Assembly (NCBI RefSeq): GCF_027568515.1
Contig: NZ_JANKZF010000001.1
Location: 310,001 to 374,000, forward strand
Length of the DNA: 64,000 nucleotides
Source: Arthrobacter sp. HY1533
GTDB taxonomy: Bacteria; Actinomycetota; Actinomycetes; Actinomycetales; Micrococcaceae
Direction: 5' to 3'
The position numbers were made by a program, and so were the translations under genes. The notes beneath the pieces are model-generated. The model saw nothing but the letters and a program-made list of their open reading frames with translations. It ran no database searches and was not told the origin of the DNA. Positions 8,561 through 17,388 of the stretch are shown piece by piece; the first letter of the stretch is position 1; the number at the start of each line of letters is the position of its first letter.

Positions 8561-9091
8561 ATGACAACCACACCCTACGACTTGATCGCCACCGTTCCCG
8601 GCTTCAGCGTCAGCAGTACCGACGTCAAGGACACCGAAGTCCTGCCCACACCCCAGGTCAGCGGCATCTTCGGCGCCGGCGGCTCTGACACCTCCCCCCA
8701 GCTCTCCTGGTCCGGTTATCCGGCCGGGACCAAGAGCTTCGCGGTCACGGTTTACGACCCCACGGCACCGACCGGCAGCGGATTCTGGCACTGGGCTGTT
8801 GCCAACATCCCCGCCTCTGTCACAGAGCTGCCCACTGGCGCGGGCGACGGCGACGCCTCCTCCCTGCCGGACGGCGCCCTGCAGTTGAACAACGACGCGA
8901 GCCTGAAGCGCTACCTGGGTGCCGCCCCGCCGGCCGGCAGCGGCAAGCACAACTACTTCATCGCCGTCCACGCCCTTGATGTGGAAAAGCTTGACCTTCC
9001 GGAGAATGCCACTCCGGCATTCCTGGGCTTCAACCTCTCAGGACACACACTGGCCCGCGCCGTCATGACCCCCTGGTGGGAAGCCAAGTAA
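8561..9091 (+). CDS. YbhB/YbcL family Raf kinase inhibitor-like protein (PEBP fold)
   Basis: The 176-residue protein has the PEBP fold. Diagnostic segments are [40 protein letters not shown] and the C-terminal [17 protein letters not shown]. These line the small anion-binding pocket. The biological role of bacterial YbhB proteins is poorly defined. The start has a good AGGAGA ribosome binding site. The gene closes a two-gene unit with the alcohol dehydrogenase and is followed by a strong terminator. Confidence 0.87.
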   Translation: MTTTPYDLIATVPGFSVSSTDVKDTEVLPTPQVSGIFGAGGSDTSPQLSWSGYPAGTKSFAVTVYDPTAPTGSGFWHWAVANIPASVTELPTGAGDGDASSLPDGALQLNNDASLKRYLGAAPPAGSGKHNYFIAVHALDVEKLDLPENATPAFLGFNLSGHTLARAVMTPWWEAK

Positions 9092-9102
9092 GAGCGCAAC
9101 GC

Positions 9103-9142
9103 AAAGGGTGGGTGGCCGGAATATCCGGCCACCCACCCTTTT
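9103..9142. terminator. Bidirectional intrinsic terminator
   Basis: A perfect 18-bp stem (9103-9120 with 9124-9141) with a 3-base loop and flanking A/T runs lies between the convergent YbhB and IclR genes. Confidence 0.92.
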
Positions 9143-9147
9143 CGCAT

Positions 9148-9942
9148 TCACCGACCGGTTCGGAAGTACTTGCTGACCACGTTGGCCGTCTCCCTCAGGG
9201 CCAGTTCGACGTCGGCCTCCTTGCCCTGCATGAGGTGGCTCTCGGTGCTGACGGCAACGGACCCAACCACCATGCCTGCCCCGTTGTGCACTCCGACCGC
9301 TGCACACGTCTTTCCCGGCACAAACTCTTCATGTTCCCAGGCGATGCCATCGAGCATGACGGTCTCCAAATGGGTTGCCAGGGTCTGCGGGTCCGTCATG
9401 GTGTTCGCCTGGAGCCGTCGCGTTCCGTGCACGGACAGATACTGGTCCCGCTGCGGCGTATTCATTCCTGCGAGCATGATCTTGCCGAAGGCCGTGGCGT
9501 GCGCCGCTTCATGGAAACCGAAGCTCAGGGGTGTCAGTCGGGGATGCTGCGGTGAATCGACAACGTAGGCGACCACCACATCCGCGCCCCGGTACACGGC
9601 AAAGTAGGCTGCCATCCCCACACGTTTGTGGAGCTCAGCAATGACGGCCTTGACGGGGGAAGGGACACCAATCTGGCGGTGTAGCGACACAGCCAGCTGG
9701 TGCGGTTTGTAGCCCAGTTCAAATCGGCTCTGGTCCTTCAGGTGGACCAAGTATCCAGTCTGGACGAGGGCCTTGGCCAGCCGGTAAACACTGGGCATGG
9801 GGTAGCCCAGGGCATCGGAGACCTCTTTTGCGCTCGCTCCCCCGCGTTCGGCCACAAACTCCAGCACCGCAAATGTCTTTTCCAGGGGCGATGACTTCTC
9901 ATCATGCTCCTCTTGACGCCCGGTCAATAATTGAAGTGTCAC
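9148..9942 (-). CDS. IclR-family transcriptional regulator, probable regulator of the amine oxidase region
   Basis: The protein has an N-terminal winged helix (EKTFAVLEFVAERGG, then AKEVSDALGYPMPSVYRLAK) and an IclR effector domain with the HATAFGKIMLAGM segment. The start is uncertain. An ATG at 9972 is in frame, but it would place coding sequence over a box at 9967-9988 that resembles boxes upstream of neighbouring genes. The GTG at 9942 (264 residues) is therefore preferred. It lies downstream of, and in the same direction as, the amine oxidase operon. Its target genes are inferred from shared sequence boxes. Confidence 0.83.
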   Translation of the reverse strand: MTLQLLTGRQEEHDEKSSPLEKTFAVLEFVAERGGASAKEVSDALGYPMPSVYRLAKALVQTGYLVHLKDQSRFELGYKPHQLAVSLHRQIGVPSPVKAVIAELHKRVGMAAYFAVYRGADVVVAYVVDSPQHPRLTPLSFGFHEAAHATAFGKIMLAGMNTPQRDQYLSVHGTRRLQANTMTDPQTLATHLETVMLDGIAWEHEEFVPGKTCAAVGVHNGAGMVVGSVAVSTESHLMQGKEADVELALRETANVVSKYFRTGR

Positions 9943-9966
9943 AAGGCACCACTTTCCAATCGTTGC

Positions 9967-9988
9967 TCTCAATTTCCATTATCCACCG
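9967..9988. promoter_or_regulatory. Candidate IclR autoregulatory box
   Basis: Read on the minus strand, this stretch contains GGATAATGGAAATTGA and matches the box at 6638-6659 in about 14 of 22 positions. It lies about 25 bp upstream of the preferred IclR start. Confidence 0.35.
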
Positions 9989-10011
9989 GTGGCCAACGGC
10001 TGGCCCTGACT

Positions 10012-10569
10012 TCACAGTGCCATGACGGACATGGCAAGGATCATGCAGGCGGAACACAATGCGTGGGGGGCCATTCCGCGTCGGCGTTCCAGCACGGCCG
10101 GCAATGCCATGACTGCGGCACATACGGTCCAGCCCAGCAGCACCAGCATGTTCATCAGCCCACCATCAACAGCCGCCATGTGGCCCATGTGGCCTGACAT
10201 ACCGCCCATCGGTGCCCCGTCCCCGTGTGACTGCCCACCGTGGTGTGCGGTCATCATCAACAGCGCCAACGCCATAAACCCTATGTCCACGACCACCAGG
10301 CCGGCCACCGATTTCTGTGAGCCGGTCAGGGGCTCCCGGGCCTTGACCCGGTTCCGGACGATGACGGCCGCGGCAGGCACCAACAGGCTGATGGTTGCTG
10401 CGGCGCCCATGCTCGCTGAAAAGGCGGGAAAGGCCAGCACCGCCAGCATGATCGCACCCATGACCGCCGCCGTGGCGGCCAGGAGCCGGGAACATCCTGG
10501 ACGTCCGACGGCCGCGGCCATACCCACGAGAGTGAGTATGGCCGCAACAATGGAAGTCGTCAGTGGCAT
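10012..10569 (-). CDS. DUF5134-like membrane protein with Met/His-rich loop
   Basis: The 185-residue protein has about five hydrophobic helices. Between the third and fourth lies an exposed loop with TAHHGGQSHGDGAPMGGMSG, followed directly by HMGHM. That gives at least five His and several Met residues in about 25 positions, a composition seen in copper-handling proteins. Its start overlaps the copper amine oxidase gene by 10 bp, so the two should be translationally coupled. DUF5134 assignment is by resemblance only. A role in supplying copper to the oxidase is inferred from the loop and the coupling. It could instead be an unrelated membrane protein. Confidence 0.75.
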   Translation of the reverse strand: MPLTTSIVAAILTLVGMAAAVGRPGCSRLLAATAAVMGAIMLAVLAFPAFSASMGAAATISLLVPAAAVIVRNRVKAREPLTGSQKSVAGLVVVDIGFMALALLMMTAHHGGQSHGDGAPMGGMSGHMGHMAAVDGGLMNMLVLLGWTVCAAVMALPAVLERRRGMAPHALCSACMILAMSVMAL

Positions 10570-12536
10570 GTTTGCCCGTGCCCGCCGGACTCGGGCTCGG
10601 TCTTGCAGTGGGATGACGACGCCGGCACATCCAGGGTTGGGTTGCGGTCAAAGAAGCCGTGCGGCTTCAGCGTGAACTTTGCGTAGTCCACCGGCATGAC
10701 AGGCCAGTCCTCGGGCCGCGGGAAGTGGGTCGGCCCAAAGGTGTGCCACAGGACCACGTCCTCGTTTTCCAGCGAACGGTTGGCCTTCTGGAATTCGGGG
10801 ATTCCGCCGCCGCCGCTGTGCTGGTTCGGGTAGTCACCTGCCGAATAGCGTTCGGCCGGGTCGTACTGGGTGACCCACAGCTGCTTGGTGGTGAACGCGG
10901 CGCGTGAGGTCACCGACGCCGTCGGATCGGCCAACAGCGTCGGGTTCTGCTCCGGGTACAGCACGTAGGAGACCGGCTCACCGAATCGGTTGAGGCTGCC
11001 CGGGTTAGTGATGTGCCACGTCCTGCCCACGCTGGCGTCGGCCATGCGGCCGCCCTCGGACTCGCTCTTGATGGTGGTGGCGGCATTGGTGAACGCGTTT
11101 CCGTGTTCATTGCCGGGGCCCACGGGGACGCGCCGGGCTTCAACTTCCTTGACGGTGTTCTTGGTGCCGTCAACCATCATGTCCAGGCGTGCCGAGAAGA
11201 GGTGCTGGTGGTAGGGGGCTCCCAGCCCGGGTGCAACCTCGTTCGCGTAGGGGTAGTCCTTGCCGCGGTAGGAGGATGTGAACAAGATGCCCGTCAGCTT
11301 TGATTCGCACTCGATGGTTCCGTCGAGGTAGAGGTACCAGAAGAACCCGTAGTCGTAGTTGCCAACTGTGGTGAAGAAGGAGATTACGAGGCGGCGCTGC
11401 CGCCGTGTCTCGTTGGATCCGGTGACAAAGTCGGAGTGCTTCCAGAGGATTCCGTAGTCTTCCTCGTGCATGCAGATGGCGTTCTTGATGGTCTTCGGCC
11501 GGCCCTGCTCGTCCATGATGACACCGTCAAAGTACTGGATTTCCCCCACACAGTCGCAGCCCAGTTCCAGGCTGTTGGTGTAGCGGGCAAACATGTACTC
11601 GCCCGTGTCGAAGTAGTTTTGCCAGAAGCGGACGGGGCTGGGGTCTGCGTAGGGGACGACCATTTCCGCGATGGAGGCACGGTAGATGATGGGCCGTTCC
11701 TTTTCCTTGTCCTTGAAGGAGAGCTGGCGCAGGATCAGTCCCTCGCGTGCGTCGAAGCCGATGCGGAACTTCCAGTTTTCCCAGGTGACCACCTCGCCGT
11801 CGACCTGGTAGGACGGGCCTTCGGGCTGGATGATTTCCAGCGGCTTGAGGCTGGTGCGCTCGGGGCCACGGAAGTCGGGGTCGTCGTAGTTGCCTGCCTC
11901 GGCCGGGACCGGCAGGTCCATGAAGTCCACAAGCTTGATCACCCGGCCTTCGGTCATGTCCACGTAGGCACACAGGCCGTCGACGGGGTGGGCCCAACAT
12001 GCGTCCTTCGGGTGGTCCTGCATGAAGAACAGGGACCGGGCGACGCGGTGGTTGATTTCGTCCTCAAAGCCGTAGTGGCCGGCCGAGAGGGGGATGGAAA
12101 TGACCTTGGCGGCGTCGATGCCGCGCTTCTTGATGGCGGCCTGGAAGCCGGCATCGGCCTGGATGATGGTGCTGATGAGCTCGAATTCCTCATCGAGAAT
12201 GGCAACCTGACCGTCCTCCGGGGCGATGTCCTTGACGGAAACGACGGCGGACCCGTTGATGTCGACGATGACATCCCTGGAGGTTCCATCGGCCAGGTCA
12301 ATCAGGACAACGCGTGCCCAGCGCCGGACAGCGTCACCGGGTTCGAAGGCCAGGACTTCGTTCTTGTGGGGTTCTTCGAGTCCGGCGTGGACGAACCGGG
12401 TCGAGTCCTGGAGCAGGCCGGCATCGGCGATGATGCCTCGCAGGGATTCCATTTCGTGGACGGTGAGATTTCCCAGTGGATGATCGACGGCATTCATGGT
12501 GTTTACCTTTTCACTTTCAGATATTTGCGTTGACAT
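10560..12536 (-). CDS. Primary-amine oxidase, copper/topaquinone type
   Basis: It oxidises primary amines to aldehydes, releasing ammonia and H2O2. The 658-residue protein has the full family architecture. The catalytic base is Asp310 in NYFDTGEYMF. The topaquinone precursor is Tyr394 in VGNYDYGFFWY. The copper ligands are His443 and His445 in PYHQHLF and His598 in VLWHTFGPTHF. It resembles the phenylethylamine/tyramine/histamine oxidases of Arthrobacter. The last 16 residues contain two Cys and two His. The start at 12536 is 3 bp beyond the permease stop, and an internal ATG at 12497 with AAAAGG upstream is an alternative. The exact amine is unknown. Confidence 0.94.
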   Translation of the reverse strand: MSTQISESEKVNTMNAVDHPLGNLTVHEMESLRGIIADAGLLQDSTRFVHAGLEEPHKNEVLAFEPGDAVRRWARVVLIDLADGTSRDVIVDINGSAVVSVKDIAPEDGQVAILDEEFELISTIIQADAGFQAAIKKRGIDAAKVISIPLSAGHYGFEDEINHRVARSLFFMQDHPKDACWAHPVDGLCAYVDMTEGRVIKLVDFMDLPVPAEAGNYDDPDFRGPERTSLKPLEIIQPEGPSYQVDGEVVTWENWKFRIGFDAREGLILRQLSFKDKEKERPIIYRASIAEMVVPYADPSPVRFWQNYFDTGEYMFARYTNSLELGCDCVGEIQYFDGVIMDEQGRPKTIKNAICMHEEDYGILWKHSDFVTGSNETRRQRRLVISFFTTVGNYDYGFFWYLYLDGTIECESKLTGILFTSSYRGKDYPYANEVAPGLGAPYHQHLFSARLDMMVDGTKNTVKEVEARRVPVGPGNEHGNAFTNAATTIKSESEGGRMADASVGRTWHITNPGSLNRFGEPVSYVLYPEQNPTLLADPTASVTSRAAFTTKQLWVTQYDPAERYSAGDYPNQHSGGGGIPEFQKANRSLENEDVVLWHTFGPTHFPRPEDWPVMPVDYAKFTLKPHGFFDRNPTLDVPASSSHCKTEPESGGHGQTCH

Positions 12537-12539
12537 GGT

Positions 12540-14171
12540 TTAGTCCTTGTCCATGAGGAGGGAGTGTTCGGAGTACACGCGGGGCAGTTCCGCGTCGGTG
12601 TCTTCAAGGGTGACGCGGCCCACGAGGGCGTAAATTTCAGGTCGCTTGGCCCGCAGCCAGAAACCGAGGCCCAGCCCGGCCAGGACAAACGCCCCGACAA
12701 TGTAGGGGATGGCAATGAATATGGGGTCGGAAACGGCGCTGCCGGCCGCAAACGCCGCGTTCTGCAAGAGCAGGTAGCACACGTACAGCATGCCCACCCC
12801 GCCCAGTCCCGGCGCCAGGAACGTCTTGAACCAGTGGGCGCTCTCGGGATGTTCCTTGCGTCCGTGGAAGTAGCCGATGACAGCAAACGCCGCCATCGCC
12901 TGGACGATGAGAATGGCACCTGTGCCAAGAATCGCCATCAGGGTGTACAGGCCGGTGTAGGGATCGCGGCCCGTGGCAAAGAAGAGCAGGACAATCACGG
13001 TGGCCAGGCCGCTCTGCAGGAAGCCGGCAATGTGCGGCGAACCGTGGCGCGGGTGGGTCCGGCCAATGGTTTCGGCCAGTCCGGGCAAATGCCCCTCACG
13101 GCCAAGTGCGTAGATGTAGCGAGCTGCGCAGTTGTGGAATGCCATGCCGCAGGCGAAGGATCCCGAGAGCAGCAGGATCTGGAACATGACCACGGCCCAG
13201 TGCCCGATGTTGCTCTCCACGGGTCCGAAGAAGATCCACGGCGCCGTCGCACTGTCCTGGGCGAGCGCGATTGCGTTCTGCGGCCCGGTGCCAACAATGG
13301 CCAGCCACGACACGAGCACGTAGAACACGCCGATTCCGAGAACCGAGGTCATGATCGCGATCGGAATGATCTTTTTCGGGTTCTTGGATTCTTCCCCGTA
13401 CATGGCGGTCGATTCAAAACCGACCCATGACCAAAAAGCAAAGAACAGTCCCACGCCGGCAGTGCCTGCGGCCGCAACAGTTGTCCCTGTCATCGGGTTC
13501 TGGAATGCGCCCGTCACGCTGCGGAACGCACTGAGTGGATTCAGGGATTCCAGCGACCATCCTTGGGGGCCGCCGCCATGGGCCACGACAGTCACGGCCA
13601 GCAGTGCCAGCATGAAGACTTCCGCCACCAGGAAGACGCCCAGGACCTTGGCCGCCAGGCTCAGGTCAAAGTAGGTCAAGACCGCGTTGACAACCAGCAT
13701 GCCGATGGAAAAGTACACCCAGCTGATGTCGGCGTGAAACAAGTCCATGGCCAGCTGGTTGCCGAAGTATCCGAAAATGCCAACCAATGCGGCTTCAAAA
13801 ACGATGTACGCCAACGAGGTGAGCAGGCCGCCCACCAAACCCGGGATGCGCCCCAGCCCCTGGGAGACGAACCCATAGAAGGCGCCTGTGGAGGTGATGT
13901 GCTTCGCCATGGTGGCGTAGCCGATGGCGAAAAGGCCAAGAACAATGGTTGCAACCATGTACCCCGCCGGGGCGCCGGCACCGTTGCCGAATCCAATGGC
14001 GATCGGAACGTTGCCAACCATGGCGGTGATGGGGGCGGCCGTGGCCACCGAAAGGAACAGGACTCCGATGAGTCCTATCGAATTGGCCTTGAGCCGGTGC
14101 ACTTGCTTGCCGGGCTCAGCGCCGGAATCTGCGACGCCCTTCCCGGCTCGCGTGCTGTTGTCGTTCGACAT
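12540..14171 (-). CDS. APC-family amino acid/amine permease
   Basis: The 543-residue protein has about 12-14 membrane segments. It begins after a short polar N-terminus with SIGLIGVLFLSVATAAPITA, the APC consensus for helix 1. The segment WVGFESTAMYGEES with the following ...NPKKIIP is the family loop between helices 6 and 7. It probably imports the amine or amino acid oxidised by the downstream copper amine oxidase, whose gene starts 3 bp after its stop. The ATG at 14171 has AGGAG upstream. A longer frame to 14270 has no transporter character and is rejected. Confidence 0.88.
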   Translation of the reverse strand: MSNDNSTRAGKGVADSGAEPGKQVHRLKANSIGLIGVLFLSVATAAPITAMVGNVPIAIGFGNGAGAPAGYMVATIVLGLFAIGYATMAKHITSTGAFYGFVSQGLGRIPGLVGGLLTSLAYIVFEAALVGIFGYFGNQLAMDLFHADISWVYFSIGMLVVNAVLTYFDLSLAAKVLGVFLVAEVFMLALLAVTVVAHGGGPQGWSLESLNPLSAFRSVTGAFQNPMTGTTVAAAGTAGVGLFFAFWSWVGFESTAMYGEESKNPKKIIPIAIMTSVLGIGVFYVLVSWLAIVGTGPQNAIALAQDSATAPWIFFGPVESNIGHWAVVMFQILLLSGSFACGMAFHNCAARYIYALGREGHLPGLAETIGRTHPRHGSPHIAGFLQSGLATVIVLLFFATGRDPYTGLYTLMAILGTGAILIVQAMAAFAVIGYFHGRKEHPESAHWFKTFLAPGLGGVGMLYVCYLLLQNAAFAAGSAVSDPIFIAIPYIVGAFVLAGLGLGFWLRAKRPEIYALVGRVTLEDTDAELPRVYSEHSLLMDKD

Positions 14172-14275
14172 GGCAACTCCTGTGCAAAAGCGGGACCGCG
14201 TCCCGAACCAGAGCTTGATGATGTGATGCAAGCTACATTCAACGGTAGGGTTCGGGTCCTTCACGCGCACTCCGG

Positions 14276-14297
14276 TCTCTCAAATAATGAGAATGGA
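14276..14297. promoter_or_regulatory. Candidate IclR-type box upstream of the amine permease operon
   Basis: This 22-bp element with core ATAATGAGAAT lies about 105 bp upstream of the permease start. It matches the box at 6638-6659 in 18 of 22 positions. It includes the inverted arms TCTC and GAGA. Confidence 0.45.
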
Positions 14298-14387
14298 TTC
14301 GCCAGTTGTTTTCGGCAACGAGTTTCGGGATTCGAGAACACAGCTAAGGGCCGGCAACCGGCGCCTTGGTTCGGCCAGACTACGCCC

Positions 14388-17267
14388 CTAATGACCCAAT
14401 GTCGCTGGGTTTGTTGCCTCATCGAGCAGTTCCAGGATGTGCCGGTATTGCTGCCCGGTGGCCTCGCGCATGCCCAGCTCACAGGTCCGGTTGGTTGATG
14501 CGTAGGCCGAATGCTGGCGCTCATTGATTTCGGCGGCCTGGGTGGCGGTGGCGGATGCGGTCAGTTCAGGGTGCAGCAGGCCGCGGTCGCCCGCGTAGGC
14601 GCAGCAACCCCAGCTGGGCGGCACAACAACTTCGCCGGCCAGGGCCGTGGCGATCGCGGTGAAGTCGTCATTGATGCCCAACCGGGTGGAGGAGCATGTC
14701 GGGTGCAGGGCCAGCGATTCCAGCCCGGGGTGCACCTCAAGATGGGGCAAAAGCCGTTCCCGGGCAAACTGCACGGAGTCGACGAACGTCAGGTGCGAGT
14801 ATTCCGCGGGAGCGTCGGGCGATGTCGCCGTGTCCCGCAGCGTTTCAAGCCCCTCCGTGCAGGAAGAGGCATCGCAGACTATCGGCAGCCGTCCCTGCCG
14901 GCTTGCCTCCCAGAGAGCGGGCAGGACCCTCTCCCCCATGGTGGTATATCCGGTGGTGAATCCCTTGGATTTCCAGGGCGTCCCGCAGCAGAGATCGCCG
15001 ACGGCGTCAGGAATGGTGAGCGCAACGCCGGCGCGCTCGGCGAGGTTCCGGAAGGCCTGCGTGACCCCGTTCCCGGGTTGTCCGGCGTCGTCATTGGCGG
15101 CCCCGAACATGGCGCCAATGCAGGCCGGGAAGTACACGGCCTCCGCCACGGCCCCGGACTTCGAAGCAACGTCGCCGGCGCTGGGCCGTTTGTGCCCGCC
15201 CCGGGGCAGCGCGGCGGTGTAGAGGGGCACGTTTTCCGCGCCCAGGGCGTGGCGCCCAAGCTGGGTGGCTGCCTTCACCAGCGTCAACGGCATGGCCTTG
15301 GCGGCGCTGAGCCCCAGGGAACCTGCCTTCGTGGCCGCGCCCCAGTGCTTGGCCGCGGCGTTCCATCCCTTGTCCGCAACAGGGTTGCGACCTTCGGCAC
15401 GGAGCCGGCGCACCAGGTCCCCGGTGTTGATGAGGACCGGGCACGCACTCTGGCACATGCCGTCCACGGCGCAGGTCTGGACGCCGTCGTATTGATAGTC
15501 CTTCTCCAGCCGGGCCGCCAGATCGTGGTCGCCGCGCTGTTGCGCGGCGGCAATTTCACGCCGGATGACGATCCTCTGGCGCGGCGTGATCGTGACGTCC
15601 TTGCTGGGGCAGGCCGGCTCGCAGTAGCCGCACTCGACGCAGCGGTCCACTTCCTCCTCAACCGTGGGAGCTGTTTTCAGGTGGTCCAGGTAGGACCGCG
15701 GCTCGTCGGAGAGCACGACGCCGGGGTTCAGCAGCCCGTTCGGGTCGAGGAGGCGCTTGACGCTGCCCATGACGTCGTAGAGTTCCTGCCCGTATTGGCG
15801 GGCCACGAAGGGTGCCATGATCCGCCCGGTGCCGTGTTCGGCCTTGAGCGTGCCGTCCATGCCCAGGACCAGGGAGACCATGTCCTCGGTGAACGCCTCA
15901 TAGCGCCCAAGCTTGGCCGGGTCGTCGAAGCGCTCCGTGAGCATGAAGTGGATGTTGCCGTCCTTGGCGTGGCCAAAGATCACGCTGTCCTGGTAGTCGT
16001 GCCGGTCAAAGAGGCCCAGCAGCTGCTTGCACGTTTCGGCGAGCACGGGGACGGGAACGGCAATGTCCTCCAGCAGCGCATTTGTCCCGGCAGGGCGGTT
16101 TCCCGCCACGGTGGTGTACAGGCCCTTGCGGATGTGCCACAGGGCGGCCCGTTCCTTAGGGCCGGTTGACAGTTCGAACGGTGCGGCCAGATCCAGGGAT
16201 GTGAACAGGGCCTGGCTGAGCTGTTGCTTGCTCAGGAGCTCTTCCGGGGATGAGGCCTGGTGTTCCACTAAAAGTGCGGCGTGGCCCACGATGTCCAGCC
16301 CGGCCAGCACAGCCGGCGTGTCGGCCTGGCGTTGGGCCACCCTCAATGAGGCGGCGTCCATCAACTCCACCGTGGACAGGCCGGAGGCAACCAGCTCGGG
16401 CAGGGCCGAGGCTGCCGCGTTCAGCGAGGCAAACGTCATCAGGCCGGTGGCTGCGTGCGCCCGCGCCTCGACTGTCCGGAAGGTGGCTCCGGCGATGAAT
16501 CCGAGCGTCCCCTCGGATCCAATCATGAGGTGTTCCAGGATCTTGGCGGGCGCCTGGAAGTCGAGGAATGAATTGAGCCCGTACCCCATGGTGTTCTTCA
16601 TGGCGAACTGGCGCTCGATTGTCCGCACGGATTCCGGGTTGGAAACAACCCGGCGGCGAAGCCGCAGCAGGCCCTCGTGCAGCTCGGGCTCCTTCTCCCG
16701 CAGCAGCCGGTCGGCGTGGGGGTCGGCGGTGTCCACCACTGTGCCCGAGAGCAGCACCATCACCATGGATTCCAAAGTCCGGTAGCTGTTGAATTCAGTG
16801 CCGCAGGCCATGCCGGAGGAGTTGTTGGCCACCACGCCCCCAATGGTGCACGCGACTTCGCTGGCCGGGTCGGGGCCCAACTTGCGGCCATGGACGGCAA
16901 GGCGGGCGTTGACGCTGCGCACCGTGGCCCCGGGGCCCACGGAAACCCGGGCGCCGGCGTCGAGCACTTGGATGGACCTGAAGTTCTTGCGGACGTCCAC
17001 CAAGAGCCCGTCGCTGAGGGCCTGGCCGCTCAGCGATGTGCCGCCGGAGCGGAAGACCAGGGGGACGTTGGCCGAGGCCGCCGCCGCCATGACCCTCCCG
17101 ACCTCGGCCGGATCCGCCGGAACAACGACGGCGCGCGGCGCAAGCAGGTAGTGCGATGCGTCGTGGGCCATGGCCAGCCGGTCCAATTCCCGTCTCGAGT
17201 ACCCCGAAAATCCACTGAGGGAGCCGACGCCGTCGACAGTGTCCGCGGCCAGTTTGCTCTTGCCCAT
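14388..17267 (-). CDS. FAD-binding and (Fe-S)-binding oxidoreductase, D-lactate dehydrogenase-like
   Basis: This 959-residue fused flavo-iron-sulfur protein has three parts. A PCMH-type FAD domain covers about residues 40-230 (PLVFRSGGTSLSGQAL, GGVVANNSSGM). An FAD-oxidase C-terminal domain follows (GHAKDGNIHFMLTERF, LKAEHGTGR). Next come two ferredoxin clusters, CVECGYCEPACPS and CAVDGMCQSACP. CCG-type cysteine motifs near the end are YFPACIG, DLCCGTPW, HPTCSSTR and WGCCAYAG. Such proteins oxidise D-lactate or other D-2-hydroxyacids at the membrane. The ATG at 17267 (AAAGGAAA upstream) is preferred to a GTG at 17285. An SDR gene lies upstream on the same strand. The substrate is inferred. 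Confidence 0.87.
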   Translation of the reverse strand: MGKSKLAADTVDGVGSLSGFSGYSRRELDRLAMAHDASHYLLAPRAVVVPADPAEVGRVMAAAASANVPLVFRSGGTSLSGQALSDGLLVDVRKNFRSIQVLDAGARVSVGPGATVRSVNARLAVHGRKLGPDPASEVACTIGGVVANNSSGMACGTEFNSYRTLESMVMVLLSGTVVDTADPHADRLLREKEPELHEGLLRLRRRVVSNPESVRTIERQFAMKNTMGYGLNSFLDFQAPAKILEHLMIGSEGTLGFIAGATFRTVEARAHAATGLMTFASLNAAASALPELVASGLSTVELMDAASLRVAQRQADTPAVLAGLDIVGHAALLVEHQASSPEELLSKQQLSQALFTSLDLAAPFELSTGPKERAALWHIRKGLYTTVAGNRPAGTNALLEDIAVPVPVLAETCKQLLGLFDRHDYQDSVIFGHAKDGNIHFMLTERFDDPAKLGRYEAFTEDMVSLVLGMDGTLKAEHGTGRIMAPFVARQYGQELYDVMGSVKRLLDPNGLLNPGVVLSDEPRSYLDHLKTAPTVEEEVDRCVECGYCEPACPSKDVTITPRQRIVIRREIAAAQQRGDHDLAARLEKDYQYDGVQTCAVDGMCQSACPVLINTGDLVRRLRAEGRNPVADKGWNAAAKHWGAATKAGSLGLSAAKAMPLTLVKAATQLGRHALGAENVPLYTAALPRGGHKRPSAGDVASKSGAVAEAVYFPACIGAMFGAANDDAGQPGNGVTQAFRNLAERAGVALTIPDAVGDLCCGTPWKSKGFTTGYTTMGERVLPALWEASRQGRLPIVCDASSCTEGLETLRDTATSPDAPAEYSHLTFVDSVQFARERLLPHLEVHPGLESLALHPTCSSTRLGINDDFTAIATALAGEVVVPPSWGCCAYAGDRGLLHPELTASATATQAAEINERQHSAYASTNRTCELGMREATGQQYRHILELLDEATNPATLGH

Positions 17268-17388
17268 GAGATGTTTCCTTTTCACTGCTTGCCCACACAG
17301 TGGCCCACAGATGGTTGATGCGTGCGGGACCCTTCGATGGCGTCCCGTTGTTGCGGTTTGGTTGCTGTCCTTGGTGCCGGCCGACGTG

